From positions 62,001 through 126,000 of the forward strand of contig JADJWJ010000005.1 of assembly GCA_016716425.1 (NCBI GenBank): a DNA stretch of 64,000 bases, in the 5' to 3' direction. Position 1 is the stretch's first letter; every line of letters begins with the position of its first letter. A program made the position numbers and the translations under genes. This document shows, piece after piece, positions 56,056-64,000 of this stretch. The DNA comes from Betaproteobacteria bacterium. GTDB taxonomy: Bacteria > Pseudomonadota > Gammaproteobacteria > Burkholderiales > Casimicrobiaceae. The notes beneath the pieces are model-generated. The model did no database searches. It had not been told where the DNA came from and worked only from the letters and a program-made list of their open reading frames with translations.

Positions 56056-56849
56056 GCATGTTTCGTCCGACGGCCACGCACAAGGTGATTCCACTCGTGC
56101 CCGCCGATGGTGCGCAGCCCGGCAACGGCGGCAGGATCCGCGTCCATGCGATGCGCTACAACCCGCGCGACCCGGGCAACGCGCCCCGTCTGCAGACGTA
56201 CGAACTCGAGCAGGCGGAGGGAATGACGCTGTTCATTGCGCTGTCCGAGATCCGCGAGAAGCAGGACCCGTCGCTGCAGTTCGACTTCGTCTGCCGCGCG
56301 GGCATCTGCGGCAGCTGCGCGATGGTGATCAACGGCCGCCCCGGCCTCGCGTGCCGCACGCTGACCAAGGCCGTCGGGCCGGACATCACGCTGCTGCCCT
56401 TGCCCGGCTTCGAGCTGATCGGCGACCTGTCGGTGAACACCGGCAAGTGGATGCGCGCGATGAGCGAGCGCCTCGAGGCGTGGGTGCACATGAAGGAGGC
56501 CGAGCTCGACCTGACGCGCATCGAGGCGCGCATGGAGCCGGAGCTCGCCGAGCAGATCTACGAGCTCGACCGGTGCATCGAGTGCGGCTGCTGTGTCGCC
56601 GGCTGCGGCACCGTCCGCATGCGCGAGGCGTTCGTCGGCGCCGTGGGTTTGAACAAGATCGCCCGCTTCCGCCTCGATCCGCGCGACACCCGCGACGACG
56701 ACGACTTCTACGAGCTGGTCGGCGACGACGACGGCGTGTTCGGCTGCATGTCGCTCCTGGGCTGCCACGACGTGTGCCCGAAGCAGCTCCCGCTCGCCAC
56801 CCAGATCGCGTTCGTCCGGCGCAAGATGGCGGCGGTCGGGTTCAGGTAG
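56052..56849 (+). CDS. frdB: Fumarate reductase iron-sulphur subunit
   Basis: This 265-residue subunit has a [2Fe-2S] motif (CRAGICGSC ... C), a [4Fe-4S] motif (CIECGCCVAGC) and the third cluster region (GCMSLLGCHDVCPKQLPL), as in Wolinella FrdB. It links FrdA to the haem subunit. A repeat-rich terminator region follows the stop. Confidence 0.96.
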   Translation: MSMFRPTATHKVIPLVPADGAQPGNGGRIRVHAMRYNPRDPGNAPRLQTYELEQAEGMTLFIALSEIREKQDPSLQFDFVCRAGICGSCAMVINGRPGLACRTLTKAVGPDITLLPLPGFELIGDLSVNTGKWMRAMSERLEAWVHMKEAELDLTRIEARMEPELAEQIYELDRCIECGCCVAGCGTVRMREAFVGAVGLNKIARFRLDPRDTRDDDDFYELVGDDDGVFGCMSLLGCHDVCPKQLPLATQIAFVRRKMAAVGFR

Positions 56850-56856
56850 CCGCGGC

Positions 56857-56981
56857 GCCCCTCACTCCGGCCCTCGCCCCGCTCCGCGGGGCGAGGGAGA
56901 CCTTCGACGCGACGATCAGATCAGGCGCAACGACTGAACCCTCCCTCTCCCCGCTTGCGGGGAGAGGGTCGGGGTGAGGGG
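56857..56981. repeat. REP-like double hairpin between convergent genes (likely bidirectional terminator)
   Basis: CCTCGCCCCGCTCCGCGGGGCGAGG and CCTCTCCCCGCTTGCGGGGAGAGG form two hairpins about 35 bases apart. The outer ends GCCCCTCAC and GTGAGGGGC are also inverted. The element lies between frdB (plus) and the NmrA-family gene (minus), where a terminator is expected. Its family also occurs at 14777 and 32137. Confidence 0.7.
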
Positions 56982-56988
56982 CCGCCCG

Positions 56989-57939
56989 TCACTCCAGCGG
57001 AATCTTCGCCGCGTTCTGCGCGAGCCAGGCGTCGAACGACTGCAGCGCCGGATTGAGCGCGCGCGAGCGCGCGACGTCGCGCACGGCGTTCACGTCGCCC
57101 TCGAAGTCGCGGTAGAACTGGAACATGTTGCCGAGCTCGTCCGCGCCCGGGAAGCCGAAGGCGCGATACGCGTCGGGCGTCACCGAATTGAACCGCACCT
57201 CGCGGCCGAGCGCGCGCGTCATCGCCGCCGCCATCTGCCCGCCGGTCAGCTGCTCGCCCGCCACACCGACGGTCTGGCCGACCCAGGTGTGCCCCGCCTT
57301 GAAGATGCCGTAGGCGACGCGCCCGATGTCCTCGGACGCCACGCCGGCCATCTTCGCGTCGCCCGTGCACAGCGTGAAGTACAGCACTCCGTCGGGACCC
57401 CGCTTCGGGCCGGCGCCGAAGTGGATGAGGTTTTCCCAGTAGAACGACGGGTACAGGAAGGTGGTGGGCACCCCGGCCTCGGTGAAGTAGCGGTCGGCCT
57501 CACCCTTGGCGTCGAAGTGCGGCACCTTGTACTTGCCCTGCAGCGTGGGCATCCGCGGGTCGGACAGCGGCACGAACTTGCGCGTGTCCTCGAGCGACGA
57601 CCAGATCACGTGCTGCACGCCCGCCGCCTTCGCGGCGTTGGCCATGTTGCGCGCTTCGGCCATCTCCTTCTCCGGCGAGAAGTGCGCCCAGAAGAACGTC
57701 ACGAAGTACGCGCCGTACGCGCCGGAGAGCGCCCGCGCGAGGCTCGCCGCGTCGTCGACGTCGGCGGCCACCACCTCGGCGCCCGCCCGCGCGAGCGCGC
57801 GCGCCTTGTCGGAATTCACGTCGCGGGTGATCGCGCGCGCCGCGAACCCGCCGGCCGGGTCGGCGAGGATCGCCCGCACCAGCCCGCCACCCTGCGCACC
57901 CGTCGCGCCGACGACCGCGATGACTTTTCTGTCTGCCAT
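56989..57939 (-). CDS. NmrA-family NAD(P)-binding protein
   Basis: This 316-residue short-chain-dehydrogenase-like protein has the N-terminal Rossmann motif VIAVVGATGAQGGGLVRAI. NmrA/HSCARG proteins bind NADP(H) and often act as redox sensors; some are isoflavone-reductase-like enzymes. The segment TFFWAHFSPEKEMAEARNM and the conserved FLYPSFYWENL fit the HSCARG branch. It is a single gene, convergent with frdB and divergent from cbpA. Its target is unknown. Confidence 0.88.
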   Translation of the reverse strand: MADRKVIAVVGATGAQGGGLVRAILADPAGGFAARAITRDVNSDKARALARAGAEVVAADVDDAASLARALSGAYGAYFVTFFWAHFSPEKEMAEARNMANAAKAAGVQHVIWSSLEDTRKFVPLSDPRMPTLQGKYKVPHFDAKGEADRYFTEAGVPTTFLYPSFYWENLIHFGAGPKRGPDGVLYFTLCTGDAKMAGVASEDIGRVAYGIFKAGHTWVGQTVGVAGEQLTGGQMAAAMTRALGREVRFNSVTPDAYRAFGFPGADELGNMFQFYRDFEGDVNAVRDVARSRALNPALQSFDAWLAQNAAKIPLE

Positions 57940-58061
57940 GATGTGGGGCCTCCGCTTCCTGACCGCGGCCGCGGATGCGCGGCCGCGCGAGGCACGATTC
58001 TAGACGATCCGTGCCGCCGCCCGCCGGCGCCCAGCCGCCGCGACAGTTTGCAATAATGCGA

Positions 58062-58080
58062 AGCCGCCGCCACGGCGGCT
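58062..58080 (+). other. Short hairpin upstream of cbpA
   Basis: AGCCGCC-GCCAC-GGCGGCT forms a 7-base stem with a 5-base loop, 23 bases before the cbpA start and within its probable leader. It may affect translation; no heat-shock promoter is clear nearby. Confidence 0.35.
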
Positions 58081-58103
58081 CCGCCACGAGCCAGGGCCAC
58101 TGC

Positions 58104-59054
58104 ATGAAGTACAAGGACTACTACGCGATCCTCGGCGTCGCCCGCGACGCGTCCGCCGACGACGTCAAGACCGCGTACCGCCGCCTTGCGCGCAAGTACC
58201 ACCCCGACGTGTCCAAGGAACAGGAGGCCGAGGAGAAGTTCAAGGAAATGGCGGAGGCATACGAGACGCTGAAGGACCCGGAAAAGCGTGCCGCGTACGA
58301 CCAGCTCGGCCGGCACGCACCGGGACAGGACTTCCGGCCGCCACCCGACTGGGGTGCGCACTTCGCACAGGGGCAAGCCGGCTTCGACGACATCGACCTG
58401 TCCGACCTGTTCGCCGGCCTCGCGGGCCGGCACGCGCGCAGTGGCGGCGGTGGCCGGCGCGCCGACCGCCCGCTGCCCGGCAGCGACTACGAGGCGGTGG
58501 TCCGGCTGTCGTTCGAGCAGGCGTTCCACGGCGCGGAGGTCGACCTCGAACTCGCCGCACTCGAGTGGGACCCCGACGGCGGCGTCCGCCGCGTTCCGCA
58601 CCGGGTGAAGACGCGCATCCCGCGCGGCGTCACCGACGGCGAGAAGCTGCGCGTGCCCGGCAAGGGCGGCAAGGGCGCCCACGGCGGCCCCGACGGCGAC
58701 CTCTACCTCGACATCGAGGTCGCCGCCCATCCGCTCTTCCGCGTGTCCGGACAGGACCTGTACGTCGACCTGCCGCTCGCGCCGTGGGAGGCGGTGCTCG
58801 GCACCAGCGTGCAGCTTCCCACGCCCGCGGGAGCCGTCACGCTCAAGGTGCCGCCCGGCACCCGCGCCGGCCAGCAGATGCGCCTGTCCGGCCGTGGCAT
58901 GGCGCGCGGCGGCGGCGCCGGGCACATGTACGCGATCGTGCGCATCGAGGTGCCCACCGTCGTCGACGACCGCCAGCGCGCGCTCTGGCGGCAGCTGGCG
59001 GACGGCGCCAGCTTCGACCCGCGCGCCCATCTCGACCAGGAGGCCGCCCGATGA
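58104..59054 (+). CDS. cbpA: DnaJ-class co-chaperone CbpA
   Basis: This 316-residue protein has an N-terminal J domain (YYAILGVARDASADDVKTAY, with the HPD motif at His33-Asp35), a short Gly/Arg-rich linker (about 100-125) and a DnaJ C-terminal substrate-binding domain. It lacks the zinc-finger domain of DnaJ, as expected for CbpA. It stimulates DnaK and may bind DNA. It overlaps the cbpM-like gene (ATGA), the normal partner arrangement. Confidence 0.95.
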   Translation: MKYKDYYAILGVARDASADDVKTAYRRLARKYHPDVSKEQEAEEKFKEMAEAYETLKDPEKRAAYDQLGRHAPGQDFRPPPDWGAHFAQGQAGFDDIDLSDLFAGLAGRHARSGGGGRRADRPLPGSDYEAVVRLSFEQAFHGAEVDLELAALEWDPDGGVRRVPHRVKTRIPRGVTDGEKLRVPGKGGKGAHGGPDGDLYLDIEVAAHPLFRVSGQDLYVDLPLAPWEAVLGTSVQLPTPAGAVTLKVPPGTRAGQQMRLSGRGMARGGGAGHMYAIVRIEVPTVVDDRQRALWRQLADGASFDPRAHLDQEAAR

Positions 59055-59365
59055 CCGCCCCCACGCAGGATGCACCCGCCGCCGACCCGTCCGCCGAAGT
59101 GACGTGGGTCGAGCTGCAGCGCGCGTCCGGCCTGACCGAGGCCGATCTGGCCGAACTCGTCCGCTACGGCGCGCTGACCCCGCGCGACCCCGCCGCCACC
59201 ACCTGGACGTTCGAGGCGCGCTGGATGGTCGTTGCGCGTCACGCATCGCGGTTGCGGCGCGAGTACGAACTCGACCCCTACGGCGTGTCCGTGGTGCTGT
59301 CGTACTGCGAGCGGATCGAGCGCCTCGAGGCCGAGATCCGCGCACTGCGCGCGCGGCTCGGCTGA
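59051..59365 (+). CDS. cbpM: Chaperone modulator CbpM
   Basis: This 104-residue protein has a MerR-like N-terminal half (EVTWVELQRASGLTEADLAE ... LVRYGALTP) and a C-terminal helix (VSVVLSYCERIERLEAEIRAL). CbpM binds the J domain of CbpA and blocks its action. Position directly after cbpA, with a four-base overlap, supports the call. Confidence 0.85.
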   Translation: MTAPTQDAPAADPSAEVTWVELQRASGLTEADLAELVRYGALTPRDPAATTWTFEARWMVVARHASRLRREYELDPYGVSVVLSYCERIERLEAEIRALRARLG

Positions 59366-59384
59366 CGGCGTGCGGGGCCGTCCG

Positions 59385-60044
59385 ATGCGCCAGCGCACGC
59401 GTCGCAAGCGGGCGCGGCGCGCGGATCTCGGCCTCACGGCGCGCGAGTTCGCCACGCTCGCGCGCCTGACCACGCCCGCGCGCATCCAGGCGTTCGTCAA
59501 CGCCATCCCCGTCAATCACGAGGAAGGCGGACAGACCGTGCGCTCGGTGCGCGGCGTGCTCGCGCACCGGCGCGCGCACTGCATCGAGGCCGCGCTGGTG
59601 GCCGCGTGCGCGCTGTGGATCCACGGCGACCGGCCGCTCGTCATGCACCTCGACTGCGATCCGTGCGACTACCCGCACGTCGTCGCCCCCTTCCGTCGCG
59701 GCCGCTGCTGGGGCGCGATCTCGAAGAGCAACGGCGCGTGGCTGCGCTACCGCGAGCCCGTCTACCGCACGCTGCGCGAGCTCGCGATGTCGTACTTCCA
59801 CGAGTACTTCGACCGGCGCGGCCGCAAGACGCTGCGCTCGTACGCACGCCCGTTCGACCTGGCGCGCGTCGATCCCGCGCTCTGGGCGACCGCCGACGGC
59901 AACTGCTGGGCGCTGCACGATCGGCTGGCGGCGCTGTCCCACACGCCGCTCGTCACGGCCGCGCAGGCGCGCGCGTTGTCGCGCCGGGATACGTTCGAAC
60001 GCGCGTCGGCGCGGCACCTCCAGTTTCCGCGCCGGGCTTCCTGA
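59385..60044 (+). CDS. Uncharacterised protein, possible transglutaminase-like fold
   Basis: I do not recognise a named family for this 219-residue protein. It has a basic N-terminus and a core with HCIEAALVAACALWIHGD, DYPHVVAPF and CWGAISKSNGAWLRYREP. A buried Cys at a helix start (Cys66), then a His after beta strands (His98), recalls the Cys-His core of transglutaminase-like proteins. An extension of five codons from a GTG near 59370 is possible. It lies 19 bases after cbpM on the same strand and may be co-transcribed. Confidence 0.55.
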   Translation: MRQRTRRKRARRADLGLTAREFATLARLTTPARIQAFVNAIPVNHEEGGQTVRSVRGVLAHRRAHCIEAALVAACALWIHGDRPLVMHLDCDPCDYPHVVAPFRRGRCWGAISKSNGAWLRYREPVYRTLRELAMSYFHEYFDRRGRKTLRSYARPFDLARVDPALWATADGNCWALHDRLAALSHTPLVTAAQARALSRRDTFERASARHLQFPRRAS

Positions 60045-60047
60045 CCG

Positions 60048-60626
60048 TCAGGCGTCGAAAAAACCGCCGTCGTCGAATCCCGCGTCCGGTGCGTCGTCGC
60101 CGGGTTGCGCGAGCGCGTCCTCCGGCGTGCCCGCACTCCCGCTGCCACCGTCATGCGCCGCGGCGCCGAACATGCCCGCCGCGGCCGGCTGCGCGAGGAA
60201 GAAGTGCTGCGCGATCGCGCTGCCGATGACCGTGCCTGCCATGCTGGCCAACAGGCTGCCGGCGAACATGCCGCCGAGCGACGGGGCGCCGGTCGCGGGC
60301 GCCGCGCCGAGCGCGCGCTCGAGCACGCCGGGCTGGCGCAGCTCCGCGCGGGTGGCGGTCCGCGCCAGCGACGCCGGCGACCCGCCCGCGCGCAACGCCG
60401 CCGCGCGCTCGCCTTCCGGCAACGCGCCGGCCAGTTCGTCCAGCACGAGCTTGCGCTGCTCGGACGTCAGTTGCGCGAACGCCTCGGCGTGCGCCTGCTC
60501 GACGGTCTCGGGCGGCGCCGTGCGCAACAGGTAGCGGTAGCGGGCGATCGCCTGCGCGTCGGTCGAGGTGGCCGACGCCTGGGGCGTGCCGTCGCCGGTG
60601 GCGCGAAACAGGTCGAAGATTCCCAT
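60048..60626 (-). CDS. Uncharacterised Ala/Gly-rich protein
   Basis: This 192-residue protein begins MGIFDLFRATGDGT. The middle part is helical (YRYLLRTAPPETVEQAHAEA, LTSEQRKLVLDELAGALP). A Gly/Ala-rich hydrophobic stretch follows (GGMFAGSLLASMAGTVIGSA), then an acidic tail ending GFDDGGFFDA. No enzyme motif is visible. The hydrophobic stretch could be a membrane-active or glycine-zipper segment. It is convergent with the 59385 gene, with only three bases between the stops. Confidence 0.55.
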   Translation of the reverse strand: MGIFDLFRATGDGTPQASATSTDAQAIARYRYLLRTAPPETVEQAHAEAFAQLTSEQRKLVLDELAGALPEGERAAALRAGGSPASLARTATRAELRQPGVLERALGAAPATGAPSLGGMFAGSLLASMAGTVIGSAIAQHFFLAQPAAAGMFGAAAHDGGSGSAGTPEDALAQPGDDAPDAGFDDGGFFDA

Positions 60627-60769
60627 GACATGACTCCCTGGCCGGACTGAGTGCATCCGTCATGTCGGGGATGATGCCGGGCGTTCAAGCGCACGCCGCT
60701 GCCGATGCGACCGACGGACCGCGGTGGGGCACGACCTGCGCGCGGCGGCGACCAGTCGCCGGGGCCCGG

Positions 60770-61786
60770 CTAGCGCAGTTCGGCGACCTCGAGCAGGCAA
60801 TGCCGCTCGCCGTCGCGCTCGAACGTCGCCTTCACTTTCACGACCGGGGCGCCGGGCGCGCGTGCCGTGAGCGTCGCACGGTCCAGCGCGTCGAACGTGA
60901 CGTGGTCGGCGGCGCGCTCGGCAACGCGCTGGATATCCACGCCGCGCGCGGCAAAATCCGCGCCGGCCCGGCGCAATTGCCCCTGCATGAACGGGCCGGA
61001 CTGCAGCGCCCGGGCATTCGGGCACAACCGCGCAAGGTAGCGGTCGACCTTGCCTTCGCGCAGATCGTAGAACGCGTCCCGGCCGGCCACCTCGAGCGCG
61101 CCGGAGGACGTATCCCGGCCGGCCGGAGCCACCGCGCCCGCCTTGCGCTCCACCGCGATCTCGCGGTGCCGCGCCAGCACCTGCTGCACGCTGGCGAGCC
61201 GCGCTCGCTGATTGGTCAACTCGCGGGCGCACTCCGGCGCGGCGGCCGTGGCGCACCACTGCTCGACTTCCTTCAGGCAGTCGCTCTCGGCCTTGGCCGC
61301 GCTGAAGTACGGCGCCGGGCCGCGCGTGCTGCTGGTGGCACTCGCTCGCCGCTCCTCCGCCACGGTCGCCGCGACCTCCACGCACGTACGAACGAACGCC
61401 TCGTCGTTGGGCAGCGGCTCGGCCAGTTCGTCCAGCGCGACACGGACCCGGCGCAGGCGGTCGGGCCCGCGCCACTCGCTGCCGTCGATGCGCTCGCCCG
61501 GACGCCACCACACGAGGTCGATCGTCTCGCCGCGCTGCGACGGCGCGATGCGCAGCTTGAGCGTCTTGCCGTCCGCCAGCTGGTTGAGCGGCGTCGACAG
61601 CGGAATGAAGGCCACGCGGCCCTGCACCAGCTGGTAATGGATGTCGGCGTGCGAGCGGTTCTCGAGCACGAGGTGGCTGCCGGCGACGCTCGCGCGCACG
61701 TCCTCGTTCGCGCGCAGGGCGCAGCCCGCCACGACCAGCGCGGCGGCGGCGAGCGCGGCCGCGCGGACGGCGCGTGCGCGGATCAT
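60770..61786 (-). CDS. Uncharacterised lipoprotein
   Basis: This 338-residue protein has a lipoprotein signal peptide with lipobox VVAGC (Cys22). The mature part begins with a beta-rich segment (HLVLENRSHADIHYQLVQGR) and continues with mixed helices. Several cysteines (CLKEVEQWC, PECARE, RLCPNA) could form disulphides in the periplasm. No catalytic motif is seen. It overlaps the DUF4124 gene by four bases, so the two are an operon and may share an envelope role. Confidence 0.7.
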   Translation of the reverse strand: MIRARAVRAAALAAAALVVAGCALRANEDVRASVAGSHLVLENRSHADIHYQLVQGRVAFIPLSTPLNQLADGKTLKLRIAPSQRGETIDLVWWRPGERIDGSEWRGPDRLRRVRVALDELAEPLPNDEAFVRTCVEVAATVAEERRASATSSTRGPAPYFSAAKAESDCLKEVEQWCATAAAPECARELTNQRARLASVQQVLARHREIAVERKAGAVAPAGRDTSSGALEVAGRDAFYDLREGKVDRYLARLCPNARALQSGPFMQGQLRRAGADFAARGVDIQRVAERAADHVTFDALDRATLTARAPGAPVVKVKATFERDGERHCLLEVAELR

Positions 61787-62412
61787 CGCGCACCCCGGAA
61801 GACCGTGCCGAAGCCGTCCACGCAGGTGCGTCCGGCGGCGTCCCGATCGAGTCCCACCGAAAACGCCCGGTCCGCCGCCACGCGGACCAGAGGGCTTGCG
61901 TCCGCGGCCTTCTCGCTCACCGCGAAATGCACGTACTTCGGTTCGTTGGCGAGGACCTCGCCGAGTTCGGTCCCGCGCGCCGCGAATCCTCTGGCGGCCA
62001 GCGGCAGCGTGTCCTTGGTGTCGGGGCGGCTGTACTTCTGCTTCGCGCTCGCGCACAGCAGCGCGCCGAAGCGGTCGAAGTCGCGGCGCTTGAGCGCGCC
62101 GAACGCCTCGCGCGCCAGCGCTTCCCGCCCGGCCCCGTCCAGTGCGACCTTCGGCGGCGCGGCACCGGATGCCTCCGCGTTCGGCGCCGCATTGGCCGGC
62201 ACTGCCGCGGCGGCCTCGGTCGCCGGCACGGACCGCACGCGCGGCACCGCCCTGGGCGGGCCCGTCTCGATCTCGCGCTGCGCGGCGTTGCCGTCGCACG
62301 GCCGCTGCTGGTACGTCGTCTTGCCGTCGCCGACGCACTTGTAGGTGGCTGCGTACGCGGGCACCGGCAGCATCAGGCTGGCGAGCAGGAGGATGCGATG
62401 GCAGTGCGTCAT
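61783..62412 (-). CDS. DUF4124-domain secreted protein
   Basis: This 209-residue protein has a signal peptide (cleavage near AYAA, residue 22) and an N-terminal DUF4124 segment YKCVGDGKTTYQQRPCDG. A Pro/Ala-rich linker and a C-terminal domain with VDGFGTVFRGAR at the end follow. DUF4124 proteins are periplasmic or secreted and uncharacterised. It is the first gene of a pair with the lipoprotein gene. Confidence 0.8.
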   Translation of the reverse strand: MTHCHRILLLASLMLPVPAYAATYKCVGDGKTTYQQRPCDGNAAQREIETGPPRAVPRVRSVPATEAAAAVPANAAPNAEASGAAPPKVALDGAGREALAREAFGALKRRDFDRFGALLCASAKQKYSRPDTKDTLPLAARGFAARGTELGEVLANEPKYVHFAVSEKAADASPLVRVAADRAFSVGLDRDAAGRTCVDGFGTVFRGAR

Positions 62413-62609
62413 GGCATTGTGAAGCGGAGGCGCACGCCGGCCGCGGCGTGCGCCTCGCCGGTGGTTGCAGGGGCCTCGCCCCTTGCGATGCAAATCCCGT
62501 GCCGAGGCGCTGCGCGCGTCCCGGCTGGCCGTGCGCGGACGAGCGCCCGCAGGTCCGCCCCAAGGGCGCACCCTCGATGGGAGGCGCGCGCAGCGCGCCG
62601 CGTGGGGTC
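62413..62609. other. GC-rich intergenic region downstream of xsc
   Basis: This 197-base gap between the xsc stop and the DUF4124 start (both minus) holds short inverted repeats such as GGGGCCTCGCCCC and CCCCGCCCCGCGGGG but no T-rich terminator and no convincing gene or operator. Confidence 0.5.
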
Positions 62610-64000
62610 CTAACCCCCGCCCCGCGGGGCTTCGGTGGCCTTGTACTTGGACAGATGGCGCGTCGGCAACGCGAGCGCATCGCGCCGGAACGGATCGCCC
62701 AGCTCGCGCGTCACCATCATCTCCAGCACGGTGGTCCTGCCGTCCTTCTGCGCCGCGGCCGCCGCGCGCAACGCGGGACCGACGTCCGAGAGCGTTTCGA
62801 CGCGCACGCCGTCCGCGCCCATCGCCTTCGCCACGGCGGCCCACGACGGTTGCTTGTCGAGGTTCACGCCGAGGAAGCGGTTCGCGTAGAAGTCGACGTG
62901 GTTCTTCTTCTCGGCGCCCCACTGGCCGTTGTTGAACACGACGGCGGTCACCGGGATGTCCTCGCGCACGCACGTCTGCAGCTCGCCGAAGCTCATGCCC
63001 CACGCACCGTCGCCGACGTAGGCGATCGCCGGCCGGTCGGGCGCGCCGACCTTCGCGCCGACGATCGTCGGAAACGCGTAGCCGCAGTTGCCGAAGCTCA
63101 TCGCGGCGAACATCGAGCGCGGGCGGTCGAAGCGCAGGTAGCTGTTCGACACCGAGCAGATGTTGCCGATGTCGGTCGACACCATGGCGCCTTCCGGCAT
63201 CGCGCGTTCGAGCTCGCGCAGCATCTGGCGCGGGTGCATCAGCGACGTGCCCTTCGCCACCTCGAGCGACCACGGGTCCGTCTCGTGCGTCCAGCCGTCG
63301 AGCTCGGCCTCCCAGGCCGCCTTCTCCGACTTGACCTTCGCCAGCCGGTCCGCCTGGTTCGCGTGGCACGCAAGCCGCTTTCCCTGCAGTCGCTGCGCGA
63401 GCGCGCGCGCCGCCGCCTTCGCGTCGCCGCAGATCCCCACCGAGATCGGCTTGACCAGTCCCAGCATCTTCGCGTCGGCGTCGACCTGGATGATCTTCGC
63501 GCTCTTCGGCCAGTAGTCGAGGCCGTGCTGCGGCAGCGTGCCGAACGGCCCCAGCCGCGTGCCGAGCGCCAGCACGACGTCGGCCTGGCCGATGAGCTTC
63601 ATCGCCGCCTTGCTGCCCTGGTAGCCGAGCGGGCCGCACCACAGCGGGTGCTGCGCCGGGAACGCGTCGTTGTGCAGGTAGGACACCGCGACCGGTGCCT
63701 GCAGCAGCTCGGCGAGCGCGACGGCATCGGGCTGCCCGTCGGCCATCACCACGCCGCCGCCGGCGAGGATCACCGGGAACCGCGCGCCGGCCAGCAGTTC
63801 GGCGGCCTCGGCGAGGCTCCGCTCGCCGCCGGCACCGCGTTCGATGACGAGCGGACGCGGGATCTCGCACTCGATGTCGCCGTAGAAGTAGTCGCGCGGG
63901 ATGTTGAGCTGCGTGGGCCCGAGCTCCAGGTGCGCGCGGTCGAACGCGCGGGCGGTCAGCTCGGCCATCCGTGCGCGGTTGTTCACGTGCGCCTGGTACT
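62610..64000 (-). CDS. xsc: Sulfoacetaldehyde acetyltransferase, C-terminal part (runs off the window)
   Basis: At least 462 residues of a thiamine-diphosphate enzyme are visible. The segments AHVNNRARMAELTARAFDRA and GPTQLNIPRDYFYGDI are characteristic of Xsc, which makes acetyl phosphate and sulphite from sulfoacetaldehyde in taurine and other sulfonate breakdown. The TPP-binding motif is GDGAWGMS ... NNGQWGAEKKN, and the ending LGDPFRRDALALP is also typical. The frame is open to the window edge, so the start lies outside. Another TPP-dependent lyase is less likely given these motifs. Confidence 0.9.
   Translation of the reverse strand, partial: YQAHVNNRARMAELTARAFDRAHLELGPTQLNIPRDYFYGDIECEIPRPLVIERGAGGERSLAEAAELLAGARFPVILAGGGVVMADGQPDAVALAELLQAPVAVSYLHNDAFPAQHPLWCGPLGYQGSKAAMKLIGQADVVLALGTRLGPFGTLPQHGLDYWPKSAKIIQVDADAKMLGLVKPISVGICGDAKAAARALAQRLQGKRLACHANQADRLAKVKSEKAAWEAELDGWTHETDPWSLEVAKGTSLMHPRQMLRELERAMPEGAMVSTDIGNICSVSNSYLRFDRPRSMFAAMSFGNCGYAFPTIVGAKVGAPDRPAIAYVGDGAWGMSFGELQTCVREDIPVTAVVFNNGQWGAEKKNHVDFYANRFLGVNLDKQPSWAAVAKAMGADGVRVETLSDVGPALRAAAAAQKDGRTTVLEMMVTRELGDPFRRDALALPTRHLSKYKATEAPRGGG

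Overview
The window is a 64 kb stretch of very GC-rich chromosome that is almost entirely coding. The genes point to a Gram-negative, probably betaproteobacterial, heterotroph with a flexible respiratory metabolism. Supporting features are a Na+-NQR operon, a RatA-like protein, a CbpA/CbpM pair, a DmsE/MtrB-type porin-cytochrome pair, and dispersed intergenic repeats of kinds common in Proteobacteria. The genus cannot be fixed from this sequence. I see no rRNA, tRNA, CRISPR array, prophage or insertion sequence.

Almost everything here moves electrons or ions. Region 1 (1-3070, minus strand) is the end of an uptake [NiFe]-hydrogenase operon (hyaA, hyaB, partial hyaC) with the six-cysteine signature of oxygen-tolerant group 1 enzymes. 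Region 2 (3602-11713, plus) is a complete V/A-type rotary ATPase operon. Its B-subunit gene carries a one-base frameshift, and a nine-codon mini-ORF couples subunits E and A. A RatA-like gene and a stand-alone cyclic-nucleotide-binding-domain gene follow. Region 3 (12818-14728) holds a TrpB-like enzyme and a YgbA-family protein. Region 4 (14959-18717, minus) is a periplasmic decaheme cytochrome plus an MtrB/PioB-like outer-membrane porin fused to an OmpA peptidoglycan-binding domain.

Region 5 (19196-29919, minus) is nqrABCDEF followed by a CBS-domain gene, apbE, nqrM and a large FAD/Fe-S 2-hydroxyacid dehydrogenase. Region 6 (30097-32936) is a membrane HdrD/E-like Fe-S oxidoreductase divergent from a second stand-alone cNMP-domain gene. 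Region 7 (33103-46331, minus) is a full 14-gene nuoA-N operon of a divergent type (short NuoG, altered NuoF glycine loop). Region 8 (46634-53049, minus) is NAD-malic enzyme and a 2-oxoacid:acceptor oxidoreductase whose electron-transfer subunit is fused to a GltD-like flavoprotein. Region 9 (53291-56849, plus) is a Wolinella-type fumarate reductase, frdCAB. Region 10 (56989-64000) is more ordinary: an NmrA-family protein, CbpA/CbpM, three uncharacterised proteins, a DUF4124 protein and the 3' part of a sulfoacetaldehyde acetyltransferase gene.

FNR/CRP-type palindromes (TTGAY-N4-RTCAA) lie about 100-130 bases upstream of the hydrogenase, V-ATPase, nuo, por and frd genes. A perfect one lies further upstream of the decaheme cytochrome gene. 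This suggests that these bioenergetic operons form one oxygen- or redox-controlled regulon. H2, NADH, 2-oxoacids, malate and 2-hydroxyacids would supply electrons. Fumarate and possibly extracellular acceptors would take them. Nuo, Nqr and the V-ATPase would link this to ion gradients. The regulon and network are inference; the genes and palindromes are visible in the sequence.
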